Assembly: GCA_035362935.1 (NCBI GenBank)
Contig: DAOSEC010000001.1
Coordinates: 62,001-126,000 of the forward strand
DNA: 64,000 bases
DNA from: DAOSEC01 sp035362935
GTDB lineage: Bacteria; Bacillota_I; Bacilli_A; ML615J-28; CAG-313
Direction of reading: 5' to 3'
Of the stretch, positions 7,785 through 18,500 are shown piece after piece. The translations under genes and the position numbers were made by a program. How positions within the stretch are numbered: position 1 is the first letter of the stretch; each line of letters starts with the position of its first letter. The notes beneath the pieces were generated by a model. It had not been told where the DNA came from, made no database searches, and saw nothing but the letters and a program-made list of their open reading frames with translations.

Positions 7785-9629
7785 ATGAAAACAAAAATAG
7801 AATATTTAGATGCATTAGAGAATGAATTAAAATATCTGAAACCCAAGGCTAGAAAATCGATAATAAATCGATATATGGATAAAATAAATGTTGAACTAGA
7901 TTTCGGGATAGAAGAATCAAAAATCATTGAAAAGATGCCATCACCAAACTTAGTTGCACAAAGCATATATAAAGATTATGGGATTGACCTCGAACAAAAA
8001 AAGAAACAGTCCTTTAGCACCTATGCCATAATTACATCGATTATTGCATCGATCGTTTTTATTATGCTAGTAAGCACAGCAATATTTTTATATATATATT
8101 TGATTGAACTATTATTAAACTTCTTCACACTTTATAAAGAAGTATTAGGATTTGATGTTCTTGATGCTATGATATCAAGCATTAATTTTACAATATTCTT
8201 ACTCATTTCTCTCGTTGTACTCGTATTTGTCTATGAGTTGGTGCTTTATCTAACAATAGAGATTATTGAACGATTACTAATCGCATATCCAAATGTAGAT
8301 AAGTCGAGATTTCTTTTTTTAAACAAATGTTCCATCTTGAAACACATTAGTGGTTTGTTTCCAACAATAGAGAAATTTGTTTCAAAAATGATTGTTATAC
8401 TAATCTTTTTGTTTGTTGTGGTTTCAATCACAAGTTTCTTCACCAAGGGGTATATGTACCGAGTACTGATGGATCAACCCCGAAATACAGTTGAATTCAT
8501 TGTCGATATCGAAGATAGAACCAGTTTTTCAATTGAAGCAAACATTGATGAAATTAAATGGATTGTAAAACCAAGCCCATCAAACTCACTTCAAATTGAA
8601 TATAAGTATGAGTTTAATCGTAACTTTACCTATCGGTTTGATCAAGATAAACTAATCATTTCCCTTAATCCAATAAAGCAGTATGATCCGTTTGATTTGT
8701 TAAAAGAACCCATTCATGTGGTGACAATATATGTACCAAATCAAGTTCAAGTAAATGAGTTAGAGCTGATATCCAAACAAAGTGCATTAAACATTTCGTC
8801 AGTGGACATATTATCCATTGATTATCAAGCAAACCGCGGTGTCCTTGGGCTAGAATCATTTGGTAGTGAGAGTGTTACCTCTACGATCCGAAGTGGTGGA
8901 ATTACATTAAAAGATATGAATATTGAATCACTACTGATTTCAACAGATTCCGCTTCGACGATAGTGGATTCCTTGTCATTTTCAACGGCTGTGATAACCA
9001 ATCAATTTGGAAAAATTGACATCAAAGATATGAAAGGGACACGATTAGAGTTTGACAATGGTGGTGGAAAATCCACGATTTTAGAAAGTAATATTAATAA
9101 AGTAGTTTATCAATCTCGAAACGGAACACTACTGTTACAAGAATCGACAGTTGATGTTCTTGAAGCGGATTTAAAAGCAACAACTCAACTTGATATATAT
9201 AAAGGAGTCTATGAATCCATTGACATTGCTGCCGAAAAAGGTTCTATGGATATCGAAAGTGTCACGATTGTGACAACCGTATCCATCGTTGGGACAGAGT
9301 ACTTTGTAAGTATCATTGAATCGAGTATGATGGATTTACATGTAGAAACACACTCTGGTGCTATAGGTATGCGTGATGCGACGATTCAGCAATCAGTAAA
9401 TGTCACAACAAACCAAGCTGATGTGTCTGTTGTTGAGGTAGAAACACCGTCTATAGACGTAACTCTCACAAGAGGGATTGTCCGCTTTGCTAACCTTTAT
9501 GCTGATATGGTGAAGGTATATATGGAAAGTGGCGACTTCAGTTATGAAAACGAAGATTTGTCTCGTGTCATTGGCATATTAGATATTGTAACAAATCAAG
9601 CAAACCGAAGAATTAATGTTGGAAACTAA
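7785..9629 (+). CDS. Membrane protein with HAAS/DUF1700-like N-terminus and DUF4097-like C-terminus
   Basis: This 614-residue protein has three parts. Residues 1-65 are a charged helical module with the look of HAAS/DUF1700 domains (LDALENELKYLKPKARKSII). About three membrane segments follow between 75 and 230. The C-terminal part (about 240-614) is a run of short strands of the kind seen in DUF4097 beta-helical proteins. HAAS and DUF4097 often occur together with PadR-type regulators in Bacillota, but no PadR gene is adjacent. ATG 7785 is chosen because GGAGAGAGG precedes it; the in-frame TTG at 7740 has no such site. It is the first of four closely packed genes. Confidence 0.7.
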   Translation: MKTKIEYLDALENELKYLKPKARKSIINRYMDKINVELDFGIEESKIIEKMPSPNLVAQSIYKDYGIDLEQKKKQSFSTYAIITSIIASIVFIMLVSTAIFLYIYLIELLLNFFTLYKEVLGFDVLDAMISSINFTIFLLISLVVLVFVYELVLYLTIEIIERLLIAYPNVDKSRFLFLNKCSILKHISGLFPTIEKFVSKMIVILIFLFVVVSITSFFTKGYMYRVLMDQPRNTVEFIVDIEDRTSFSIEANIDEIKWIVKPSPSNSLQIEYKYEFNRNFTYRFDQDKLIISLNPIKQYDPFDLLKEPIHVVTIYVPNQVQVNELELISKQSALNISSVDILSIDYQANRGVLGLESFGSESVTSTIRSGGITLKDMNIESLLISTDSASTIVDSLSFSTAVITNQFGKIDIKDMKGTRLEFDNGGGKSTILESNINKVVYQSRNGTLLLQESTVDVLEADLKATTQLDIYKGVYESIDIAAEKGSMDIESVTIVTTVSIVGTEYFVSIIESSMMDLHVETHSGAIGMRDATIQQSVNVTTNQADVSVVEVETPSIDVTLTRGIVRFANLYADMVKVYMESGDFSYENEDLSRVIGILDIVTNQANRRINVGN

Positions 9630-9643
9630 GAAAGAGTGATTGT

Positions 9644-10360
9644 ATGGAATCAATTAAAGCTGGTCACAAACATGTACAAATGATTGCACACCGAGGTTTA
9701 TCTGGTCTTGAAGTGGAAAACACGTATCCTGCATTTCTTGCAGCAGCAAATCGTAGTTTTTATGGAATTGAGTGCGATGTTCGAAAAACAAAGGACAAGA
9801 AATTTGTTACCTTTCATGATGCTGATCTAAAAAGATTAGGTGGGATTGAAAAGAAGGTAAGGGAAATGACGTTTGCTGAATTATTGAACGTACCACTAAA
9901 ATCTCGATTTTCATCAGGAGATTCCTATAGCCGTATCTGTTTGTTTGAAGATTATTTAGATATATGCAAAAGATATCATAAGGTAGCAATCATCGAACTC
10001 AAGGACCGATTTTTGATTCGAGATATAACAAAAATACTTAAATTGATTGAAAAAAAAGAAATGATGCATATGGTGAAACTAATTACATTTCATCCGATTC
10101 ATTTAAAACTGATCCGAGATCTCAATTTACACATTGAAGTTCAGTATTTAGTGGAAAAATATCAAGACAGTGTGTTGTTTCACTGTCAAAAGTTTCACAC
10201 CGATGTTAGCATGTATTATCGCAACGTTTCAAAAGATATGATAGATTTATTTCACAGTCTAAACATAAAGGTCGCTACTTGGACCATTGACAATCCTGTA
10301 GATGCTCTAATGATGATGGATTGGGGAGTCGATTATATCACCTCGAATATATTGGAGTAA
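9644..10360 (+). CDS. Glycerophosphodiester phosphodiesterase
   Basis: It hydrolyses glycerophosphodiesters from lipid turnover to glycerol 3-phosphate and an alcohol. The 238 residues are a complete cytoplasmic GDPD TIM barrel: IAHRGLSGLEVENTYPAF holds the first catalytic His and the ENT metal ligand, GIECDVRKTKD holds the E-x-D pair, and TFHDADLKRL the second catalytic His. ATWTIDNPVDALMMMDWGVD closes the barrel. There is no signal peptide. It begins 14 bases after the membrane protein gene. Together with GlpK it indicates use of glycerol from phospholipids. Confidence 0.93.
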   Translation: MESIKAGHKHVQMIAHRGLSGLEVENTYPAFLAAANRSFYGIECDVRKTKDKKFVTFHDADLKRLGGIEKKVREMTFAELLNVPLKSRFSSGDSYSRICLFEDYLDICKRYHKVAIIELKDRFLIRDITKILKLIEKKEMMHMVKLITFHPIHLKLIRDLNLHIEVQYLVEKYQDSVLFHCQKFHTDVSMYYRNVSKDMIDLFHSLNIKVATWTIDNPVDALMMMDWGVDYITSNILE

Positions 10361-10362
10361 AT

Positions 10363-10647
10363 ATGGAAGACATTCGACGAATCATTCAAGAATTTAGAAC
10401 AAAACGGAAATGGGATCTATATGATCGTCCCGCAAATATGGCAAAATCCATTATCATAGAAGCAAGTGAACTACTGGAAAATTATCAATGGAGTGATGAG
10501 GCAAAAGATTTAACAAACGTAAAGGAAGAGTTAGCTGACATTTTAATCTATACCATCACATTATGTGATATCTATGGATTTGATATCAAAGAGATTATTA
10601 AAGAAAAACTAAAAAAAAACGCAATCAAATACCCAGAAATAAAGTAA
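10363..10647 (+). CDS. MazG-like nucleotide pyrophosphohydrolase
   Basis: This 94-residue protein has the single-domain MazG-like fold that hydrolyses (d)NTPs to monophosphates and pyrophosphate. Metal-binding acidic motifs are EASELLENYQW near residues 31-41 and KEELADILIYTI near 52-63, the usual EXXE...EXXD pattern. The N-terminal RIIQEFRTKRKWD is also typical. ATG 10363 is chosen because GGAG at 10354-10357 sits just before it; it is two bases after the previous stop. A nucleotide-sanitising role is likely; the substrate cannot be read from sequence. Confidence 0.88.
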   Translation: MEDIRRIIQEFRTKRKWDLYDRPANMAKSIIIEASELLENYQWSDEAKDLTNVKEELADILIYTITLCDIYGFDIKEIIKEKLKKNAIKYPEIK

Positions 10648-10666
10648 AGGAAATAGGAGATTATTT

Positions 10667-11902
10667 ATGTTACGTGGTATCACAGATCATGCAATTTTTG
10701 ACATTATTGAGAAAGAAAAAAAGAGACAAACTCACAACATCGAGTTAATCGCAAGTGAAAATTTTGTTAGCCTCGAAGTTTTGAAGGCACAAGGATCGAT
10801 TCTTACCAACAAGTATGCAGAGGGTTATCCAGCAAAACGCTATTATGGTGGGTGCGAGTATGTAGATGAAATTGAATCTTTGGCAATTGAAAGAGCAAAA
10901 AAATTATTCAATGCAAAGTTTGCGAATGTTCAACCTCATTCGGGTTCCCAAGCAAACATGGGGGCATATCGAACACTACTGAACCATAAAGACGTTGTAT
11001 TAGGTTTGGCACTTGATCATGGTGGGCACTTAACACACGGGCATCCTTTAAGTTTCTCTGGTGTAGATTACGAGTTTCATCCATATTATGTATCCAAAGA
11101 TACAGAAGCAATTGATTATGATGCACTAGAACAAGTTGCATTAAACATAAAACCAAAGTTAATCGTCGGTGGAGCATCAGCTTACCCAAGAGCGATTGAT
11201 TTCAAACGAATGAGAGAGATAGCGGATAAGGTTGGGGCATACTTAATGATAGATATGGCTCATATCGCTGGAATTGTAGCAGCGAAGTTGCACCAAAATC
11301 CGGTTGATTATGCTGATATTGTAACATCCACAACGCACAAAACACTTCGTGGTCCACGTGGTGGATTAATCTTAACAAACAATGAAGAGATTGCAAAAAA
11401 ACTAGACCGTATTGTGTTTCCTGGGATTCAAGGAGGACCACTCATGCATATCATTGCTGCAAAAGCAGTTGCATTCCTAGAAGCGGATAGTGAAGAGTTT
11501 GTCCATTACCAAGAACAAGTGTTGAAAAACGCAAAAGCTTTAGCAAACCGATTGATGGAACTAGGATATCATGTTGTATCAAATGGTACAGATAATCACC
11601 TCATGTTAGTAGATGTCAAATCTAAACTAGGAATAACAGGTAAAAAAGCAGAAAACATATTAGATAGCGTACACATTACATGCAACAAAAATACAATTCC
11701 GTTTGATACTGAAAAACCAATGTTAGCAAGCGGAATTCGACTAGGTACTCCTGCAGTTACAACAAGAGGATTTAAAGAACAAGATTTGATTGTAGTAGCA
11801 AATCTAATTGATAAAGCGTTGACCAATGCGAAAAATGTAGAAGTATTAGATGAAGTCAGAAAAGAAGTTATGGAATTAACATCAAAGTTCCAATTATATT
11901 AA
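10667..11902 (+). CDS. glyA: Serine hydroxymethyltransferase
   Basis: It interconverts serine and glycine while loading one-carbon units onto tetrahydrofolate, using pyridoxal phosphate. Its 411 residues match bacterial SHMT. Signatures are HNIELIASENFVS, KYAEGYPAKRYYGGCE, DMAHIAGIVAAK, the PLP-lysine loop STTHKTLRGPRGG, and FPGIQGGPLMHIIAAKA. AATAGGAGAT precedes the ATG. It is the last gene of the four-gene operon and ends at a 12-bp terminator shared with the convergent peptidase gene. Confidence 0.98.
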   Translation: MLRGITDHAIFDIIEKEKKRQTHNIELIASENFVSLEVLKAQGSILTNKYAEGYPAKRYYGGCEYVDEIESLAIERAKKLFNAKFANVQPHSGSQANMGAYRTLLNHKDVVLGLALDHGGHLTHGHPLSFSGVDYEFHPYYVSKDTEAIDYDALEQVALNIKPKLIVGGASAYPRAIDFKRMREIADKVGAYLMIDMAHIAGIVAAKLHQNPVDYADIVTSTTHKTLRGPRGGLILTNNEEIAKKLDRIVFPGIQGGPLMHIIAAKAVAFLEADSEEFVHYQEQVLKNAKALANRLMELGYHVVSNGTDNHLMLVDVKSKLGITGKKAENILDSVHITCNKNTIPFDTEKPMLASGIRLGTPAVTTRGFKEQDLIVVANLIDKALTNAKNVEVLDEVRKEVMELTSKFQLY

Positions 11903-11910
11903 TCAATGAA

Positions 11911-11939
11911 AAAAGGATGATGTCAACCATCATCCTTTT
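11911..11939. terminator. Bidirectional terminator between glyA and the DppA gene
   Basis: AAAAGGATGATG (11911-11922) and CATCATCCTTTT (11928-11939) form a perfect 12-bp stem around TCAAC, with A and T tracts outside for both directions. Confidence 0.85.
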
Positions 11940-11956
11940 GATTTATATATATGTTT

Positions 11957-12763
11957 TTAAATCGCGAAATGTAAAAAGCGTGCAACCTCATAGAATTTAT
12001 CTGTCTTAAATAAGACTTTATCAAAAGAGAATAAGGATGCATTTGGATAAAACGAGCTTGAATATGCCTTCTTATGATTGCGGTAACAAACCTCAACTTC
12101 AAAATATCTTGGCATATTGATAAAAAATTGGTGTTTATCTTTTTTTAGTTTTTGAATAGCTAATGTCACTTGTCTGTTAATTTCGGTTAATGATTTATCT
12201 GGATGGTTCGATACGACTGCTCCACCTAATCCAGAAAAAGAGGCATACGTTTCGATTTCGGCATTTTCTTCTTCGATTGATTTGGTTAATAACTCATCGC
12301 CACTAACAAAAATCACAGGCACCTTATGAATTTGAGCATAATAAGCATTTAACAAAAACTCACTTGCAATTTTACCATTGATACGAATGTGGTGCAAATC
12401 GGTTGATAGGGTGTGCGACAATGGGTTTCCACCCGATCTTGATGGACTATGGTATCCAATGAACATACATGCATCAAAAGATTCATCAAGCAAAGCCATC
12501 ATATCATTTGGCGCACCCGACCAACCTTTAATGATTTTCACATAATTTGGTAGTTCCGATAAGGTTAAGTTTCGTGCTGAATCATGGGCATCTCTTACGT
12601 AAATTTCATCAACCCCAGCATTGTGTAACGCTTCAACTGCAGCTTTCACTTCCTTCGTCATTTGATCTTTATATGCTCTATATTCTGAATTGTTCAATGT
12701 TGTTTCATTCCAGTGACTTATTCCAGTAATTCCTTCGATATCTGCACTAATGTATACTTTCAT
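11957..12763 (-). CDS. M55-family D-aminopeptidase (DppA-like)
   Basis: This 268-residue protein belongs to peptidase family M55, whose type member DppA is a zinc D-aminopeptidase. The N-terminal SADIEGITG carries the conserved Asp and Glu zinc ligands, and VRDAHDSARNL and FIGYHSPS supply the conserved His positions. There is no signal peptide. AGGAGGTTTGT gives a strong ribosome-binding site. It lies nine bases after the aspartase-like gene in a three-gene operon with malic enzyme, suggesting use of peptides or amino acids as carbon. Whether it prefers D-amino-acid peptides cannot be told. Confidence 0.88.
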   Translation of the reverse strand: MKVYISADIEGITGISHWNETTLNNSEYRAYKDQMTKEVKAAVEALHNAGVDEIYVRDAHDSARNLTLSELPNYVKIIKGWSGAPNDMMALLDESFDACMFIGYHSPSRSGGNPLSHTLSTDLHHIRINGKIASEFLLNAYYAQIHKVPVIFVSGDELLTKSIEEENAEIETYASFSGLGGAVVSNHPDKSLTEINRQVTLAIQKLKKDKHQFFINMPRYFEVEVCYRNHKKAYSSSFYPNASLFSFDKVLFKTDKFYEVARFLHFAI

Positions 12764-12772
12764 ACAAACCTC

Positions 12773-14200
12773 CTATTTTTTTCCCTTTTTTGTTTTTGAT
12801 GTTTCAACGATTTTCGCTTGAATATTTGTCATTGATTCCAAACTCAATATGGAATCTAAGTCTTTATCTGGTAATAAATTCTTTTCTTTTACCAATTCTT
12901 TTACCGATCTTTTGGATTGTAGTGACTCTTGAATGAGCTGAGCCACGGATGCTTGACCAAGGTATGGTACCAACGCAACCGCAAGAATACTACTATTTGC
13001 AACTGATTGGTAACAATAATCTAAATTTACTGTTAAACCTTCCAGACTTTTTTCTCTTAAGGTGCGTGCTGATCGTCTAAGATAATCAATTGCCTCAAAC
13101 ATACTAGCTAATATAATCGGAATCGAAGAGTTTAACTCTAAGGTTCCTGATTCTAGTGCCATTGATATGGTTACATCTAATCCAATTACATAATACGAAA
13201 TTTGGTTGACAAGTTCAGGGATAACTGGCGTTACCTTTCCTGGGTGGAAGGAAGAACCCGGTTGAACAGCAGGAAGATTAATCTCCTTTAATCCAGTTTC
13301 TGGACCACTTGCCATCAAACGAATGTCATGAGCTATTTTGGATAAATCAATTGCTAATGTTTTTAAAGCAGAGCTTAAGAACGAAAAACAATCCAAATGT
13401 CGTGAATTATCAATCAAATTTTTCGATTGATAGACGTCTTCTCCACTATACTTAGCCAAGTGGCTTACCACCTTTTTAAAGTATATAGGGTGGGCATTCA
13501 AACTTGTACCAACAACTGTACCACCAAGGTTAACTTCATACAACCCATCCATTGCTTGTTCAATTCGCTTAATGTCACGTTTGATGACATCTTCGTAAGA
13601 AGAAAAGATAGATCCAAATTTAATTGGTGCAGTATCTTGAAGATGGGTTCTTGCCATTTTATAGACATCTTCAAACAAGACGGCTTTATCATAGAAAGCA
13701 TTTTGTAATTTTTTTAACTCCACTAGTAATTTTTTTGTCAATCGAATTGTAGCTAGTTTTCCTGCGGTTGGGACGACATCGTTTGTGGATTGACACAAAT
13801 TAACGTGATGTAGTGGGTGGACAAAGTTATAAACACCGCGTTCACCGCCAAACATTTCGTTTGCTCGATTTGCAATCACCTCATTGGCATTCATGTTCAT
13901 ACTTGTTCCTGCTCCACCTTGAATTAGGTCAGTAATAAACTGCCCATGTAGTCTACCATTTAATATTTCATCACAAGCTAGCATGATTTTTTTTGCTAGT
14001 TCAGGACTAAGTAAATCTGCATCTGCATTGGCCTTCGCAGCAGCTTTTTTTACAACAGCTAGTGCCTTTATCATTTGTCGATTTAATCCTCTTTTTGTGA
14101 TGGAAAAATTTTCTTTCGCTCTTAAGGTTTGAATACCATAATACGCTTCTGCGGGGACTTGTCTTTCCCCTAAATCGTCTTTTTCAATCCGATATCTCAC
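12773..14200 (-). CDS. Aspartase/fumarase-family lyase with unusual catalytic loops
   Basis: The 475-residue protein aligns end to end with aspartate ammonia-lyase: start RIEKDDLGERQVPAEAYYGI, GGAGTSMNMNANEVIANRA, and QSTNDVVPTAGKLA. The family would deaminate aspartate to fumarate. However, the SS-loop that is GSSIMPAKVNP in aspartases reads GSSFHPGKVTP, replacing the conserved Met and Asn. The segment that is RTQLQDAVPMTLGQE in aspartase and RTHTQDATPLTLGQE in fumarase reads RTHLQDTAPIKFG here. So the overall resemblance is to aspartase, while the His is fumarase-like and LGQE is lost. Substrate should be considered open. It is cotranscribed with malic enzyme (nine bases) and DppA. Confidence 0.8.
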   Translation of the reverse strand: MRYRIEKDDLGERQVPAEAYYGIQTLRAKENFSITKRGLNRQMIKALAVVKKAAAKANADADLLSPELAKKIMLACDEILNGRLHGQFITDLIQGGAGTSMNMNANEVIANRANEMFGGERGVYNFVHPLHHVNLCQSTNDVVPTAGKLATIRLTKKLLVELKKLQNAFYDKAVLFEDVYKMARTHLQDTAPIKFGSIFSSYEDVIKRDIKRIEQAMDGLYEVNLGGTVVGTSLNAHPIYFKKVVSHLAKYSGEDVYQSKNLIDNSRHLDCFSFLSSALKTLAIDLSKIAHDIRLMASGPETGLKEINLPAVQPGSSFHPGKVTPVIPELVNQISYYVIGLDVTISMALESGTLELNSSIPIILASMFEAIDYLRRSARTLREKSLEGLTVNLDYCYQSVANSSILAVALVPYLGQASVAQLIQESLQSKRSVKELVKEKNLLPDKDLDSILSLESMTNIQAKIVETSKTKKGKK

Positions 14201-14209
14201 GTAAATCTC

Positions 14210-15397
14210 CTACTTTCTAATAACACCTTGTTTAATAGCAGTCTGTTTTACTGCTTTACTTACAGCCTTAACAACTCGTTTGTCAAATGGCGATGGAATA
14301 ATATAATCTGTTGATAACTCTAAATCTGTTACAAGGGATGCGATGGCATAGCTTGCTGCTAGCTTCATTTCTGGAGTTATCTTTGTTGCTTTTGCATCGA
14401 GAGCACCTCTAAAAATACCTGGGAATGCAAGCAGATTATTAATCTGGTTTGGATAATCACTTCTACCAGTTCCTACAATAAAGGCTCCAGCATCCTTGGC
14501 AAGTTCTGGCATTATCTCTGGGGTTGGATTTGCTAGCGCAAAAACAATTGGGTTTGCATTCATTTTTTGAATCATGGTCGATGTGACAATATTAGCTACA
14601 CTTACACCTATAAAAACATCAGCGTTCGTCATTACTCCTTCTAATGAATCTTGATCGATAGATTCATAGGATGATATAATCCCTTTATCTAATAATTCTT
14701 TTTCTAATGAGTCATAGTTATCGTATTTCTGATAACTTAAAGCACCTTTAATGTTAAATGCATATATATGTTTTACACCAAGCTTTTTTAACGATGTGGC
14801 AATTGCACTACCGGCAGCACCAGTTCCACTCATCGCAATGTTTAAATCTATGATATTTTTGTTTGCTAATTTACATGCATTGATCAAAGCTGCAGTTACT
14901 ACGATTGCTGTTCCGTGTTGATCATCATGCATAACCGGAATATCAAGTTCTTCAATCAATCTTCGTTCAATCTCAATGCATCTTGGTGCACTAATGTCTT
15001 CTAAATTGATACCGCCAAGAGTTGGAGAAATTAATTTACAAGTACGAATGATTTCTTCAGTATCTTGAGTATCTAGACAGATTGGAATGGAATCAATATT
15101 AGCGAAATTCTTAAATAGTATGGATTTTCCTTCCATTACTGGAATTGCTGCTAGTGGTCCGATATTTCCTAAACCTAGAACAGCGCTTCCATCACTAATA
15201 ACTGCTATTGTATTTTGTTTTGAGGTATACTTATAAACGTTTCTATTATCTTTTGCAATTTCTTTACAAGGTTCTGCAACCCCAGGAGAATAATAAATCG
15301 ATAATTCTTCTTTATTACGCACAGAAACCTTGCTTTTTACAGCAAGTTTTCCCTTGTGTTTTTCGTGAGCTTCCAGTGATTTTTGATATAAATTCAT
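14210..15397 (-). CDS. NAD(P)-dependent malic enzyme, decarboxylating
   Basis: It converts malate to pyruvate and CO2 with reduction of NAD or NADP. The 395 residues are the short bacterial form. Motifs are YYSPGVAEPC, DGSAVLGLGNIGPLA, FKNFANIDSIPICLDT, and VMHDDQHGTAIV; the Rossmann motif is SGTGAAGSAIA. I start at the ATG at 15397, which is preceded by TAGGAGAA, rather than nine codons upstream, where the ribosome-binding site would be inside the gene. It heads the operon with the aspartase/fumarase-like lyase, so fumarate and malate metabolism feeding pyruvate is a reasonable picture. Confidence 0.95.
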   Translation of the reverse strand: MNLYQKSLEAHEKHKGKLAVKSKVSVRNKEELSIYYSPGVAEPCKEIAKDNRNVYKYTSKQNTIAVISDGSAVLGLGNIGPLAAIPVMEGKSILFKNFANIDSIPICLDTQDTEEIIRTCKLISPTLGGINLEDISAPRCIEIERRLIEELDIPVMHDDQHGTAIVVTAALINACKLANKNIIDLNIAMSGTGAAGSAIATSLKKLGVKHIYAFNIKGALSYQKYDNYDSLEKELLDKGIISSYESIDQDSLEGVMTNADVFIGVSVANIVTSTMIQKMNANPIVFALANPTPEIMPELAKDAGAFIVGTGRSDYPNQINNLLAFPGIFRGALDAKATKITPEMKLAASYAIASLVTDLELSTDYIIPSPFDKRVVKAVSKAVKQTAIKQGVIRK

Positions 15398-15436
15398 TTG
15401 ACAATTTTCTCCTATAACGATCATTATCTATAATAT

Positions 15437-15445
15437 ATCATATCA
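15437..15445 (-). promoter_or_regulatory. Extended -10 element for the malic enzyme operon
   Basis: On the minus strand TGATATGAT lies about 40 bases upstream of the chosen start. The -35 region is T-rich and weak. Confidence 0.35.
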
Positions 15446-15536
15446 CAAATGGAACAAAAACAAAAGTTAAAATGAAAAGGAAACGGATGAAATAAAAGAA
15501 CAGACGGGGTATAATGCATAAATATAACCAATTATA

Positions 15537-15565
15537 TTGATATTGTTTCTTGACTTTGATAGAAT
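15537..15565 (+). promoter_or_regulatory. Promoter of the giant repeat-protein gene
   Basis: TTGATA (15537-15542), a 17-base spacer and TAGAAT (15560-15565) preceded by TGA. A second TATAAT at 15510-15515 has a poorer -35 box. Confidence 0.55.
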
Positions 15566-15588
15566 TAATGTATAAATGAGGTGATTAT

Positions 15589-18500
15589 ATGCCAATTCCT
15601 GGAATCAACTTAGGCAATATAGATTTAAGTAATTTGATGACATACTTATATGTCTTAATTGGAATTGCCATTTTAGCAGGTGTGTTAGGTGGTTTTATGA
15701 AGGGTTTGAAGAAAACCATCTACACAACGGTGATTTACATAGGGGTTTATGTAGCAGCGTGGGTTGCATTACCATATGTAGTAAACGCAGTATATGAATT
15801 AAATATCGGGGATTTAGTGAGACCTTATGTGGCCCAATACTTTAACATGGAGTTGTTTGGGCAACCAATTACATCGATTAAAAACCTAGTAATGTCAGCG
15901 CTTGAAAATTTTGTACCAGGCGCTAATGTCATATTAACACCAGGATCGGATGCACTTGCATTCATTGAAGGAACTGCAATCATGGTGGTTCGAATCATTG
16001 TGTTTTTTGTGTTATTATTTGTTGGTGGTATCGTTATTAATTTACTTGGACGTATTTTATGGACGTTATTCTTTAAGAAATTAGTAGGAGATACAAAATA
16101 TAAAGATAGAGATAAGACAAGAAAAACAAATCGTTTCCGTTTGTTAGGAGCCGCTGTTGGTGCAGTCAAAGGGTTATTTGAGGCGTTAATTATCATCGTT
16201 CCTATTGGTGGTTTAATGAGTGTGATGTCAACTCTCGATTCGAATACACTCAGAACGCTTTTAGGAGCAAACCCAGGAGAACAAACCTCATTATCGGAAC
16301 AGGAACCAGAAAACATTGGAGGGATTGATGCTGAGGCTATTGTTACCTTTATAGAAGAATACAAAGCATCCACACTCGCTCAAATTGTTAGCCAAATTAA
16401 AGTAGGGGCAGAACAAAAACAAATCGATTATTACATCATTGATGAGTTGGGTAAAATTGAAACAAAAGGCAACCGCAAAATTTACTTAAGAGAAGAATTA
16501 GTGGTTGTATTAGAAGTGGTATCCGAGTTTCCAGGTGTATTCACCGGCGAACCAATTGATCCATTTAATCTAACCGAAGAACAAATCAATAATGTTGTTA
16601 CGAAGTTGAAGCAATCAAGATTAATTCCTGAGTTAATTATTATTGGTGTTGATTATGCATTAACAATGGAAGAAGTACAAACAATTGTTGATGAGTATGA
16701 CATTGATACTTCAGATTTAGCAGAAATCGATTGGTATCAAGAGTTTGAAAATGTACTAGATATTGGTGGTAATGTTCTTAAATTAGGTAATCCACAAGAA
16801 CTAGACTACTTAAACATAGAAGCAGCTAAAATTCGTGGAATAACAGGAAGTATAGCAGAATCACAAATTATTAACATCGTGTTACCAATCGCAATTAATT
16901 ATGCATTATCCTTACCAGAAGTCGAAGAGATGCTTGGTGAAATTGAATATGATTTTTCAGAAATCGTTTGGGGTAATGAAATTATCGCAATTGGTGAAAT
17001 ATATATATCTGTTACAGATTTGGAATTAAATCCAGATGAACTTGGAATTGAATTACTTGATCGTTTATCAGATGAAGATTTCTTTGAAGGTGTCCTTGAT
17101 GTCATAGGAGCAATCTCAACGTCACAAGTAATCACACAGCTAGCACCTGCTTTAGCAGATGCTGCATACAACAGTTTTGCACCAGAAGATTTTCAAGGGT
17201 TGTTATCTTTCAGTAACTTACAACCAGATGAATGGCAAGATGAGTTTAGACGACTCCTTAATATTGTTGTGTCCATCTCAGAACTAGGTATACTTAGTGG
17301 AGAACCTATCAATCCAATGACACTCGATATGGATGCAGTAAGATCCATTATTGAAAATCTATTTGATTTGGTTGTGATTCAAGGAAATGAAGGAGCAATC
17401 GTTGCTAGATTAACCAATATGATACCTCCAATTGTTGAAGGATTTGAGCCGAATTTAGACCCATCTCTTAATTGGAAAGAACAAGCATTGCAAATCGTGA
17501 ACATTCTTGAAGCAGTTCAGCAATTTGGTGATATTAGCTTTGACGAAGAGTTTGATATATTAAGTTTATTATCGGCAGAAAATGCAGATGCTCTTGCGAA
17601 TATTTTAACTGAATTAAATCACTCCCTCATTCTAAGAGAAATTATTCCAGCCCTAATCAATAACTTTTTAGGTGGTGGAGAATCAAGTCCGATTGAAATG
17701 GGAATTAGCTTAGAAGACTTTTTAAGCGAATGGTTAACAAGACAAACTACAATTGATCCAATCACTCAAGAAAAAATTCCAATGGAGTCGATTGCCGAAT
17801 GGGATAGTGAAATCATATATATAGCACGTATGTTAATCATAGCAATGGACATTATGACGGTGGATATAAGTGATTTATCCAATTTACCAATCGGGGATAA
17901 AAACTATAACGCAGCAACCGCAGAAACCTTTACAACCGAGAATGCAGGATTTGCACAGTTACTCTATTTAATGAACTATGCACAATCATTTAAGATTGAA
18001 GGAATTCGCACATTATTATCTACTTTCTTATTAGGTGAAGGAAGTTTAATTTCAACCGAAAAAGAATTAGGAACCGTAGTTGCATTAGAAGATCAAACCA
18101 TTATCGAAGCTTGGAACATTGAAATTGTTGCGATGATGACAGTAATCGAAGAAGCACAAGACGTGATTGCAGCTTTAAGTGATGAAAATGCAGATATTAT
18201 GGATCAGTTAGCAGATCCTTCTAAAGTTGAAACCATCTTATTGGCATTTAACGATTCACAAGTATTAAGAGTTGTGTTACCAGACTTTATTCATACACTT
18301 TTATCAACAACTGGAATGGAAGAATGGTCAACCGACTGGTTAGCCGACCAAGTAGGTGTGGATGAATTTGGAGAAAACAATCCAACCGAAAGCATTGAAG
18401 TATGGGAAATTGAAATTTCACTTCTTGCCAAAGCAATTTCAGGTATCAATTCTGTACTCGGCGGTGGATTTGGTGAGGGGTTTGATTTCAATAACATAAA

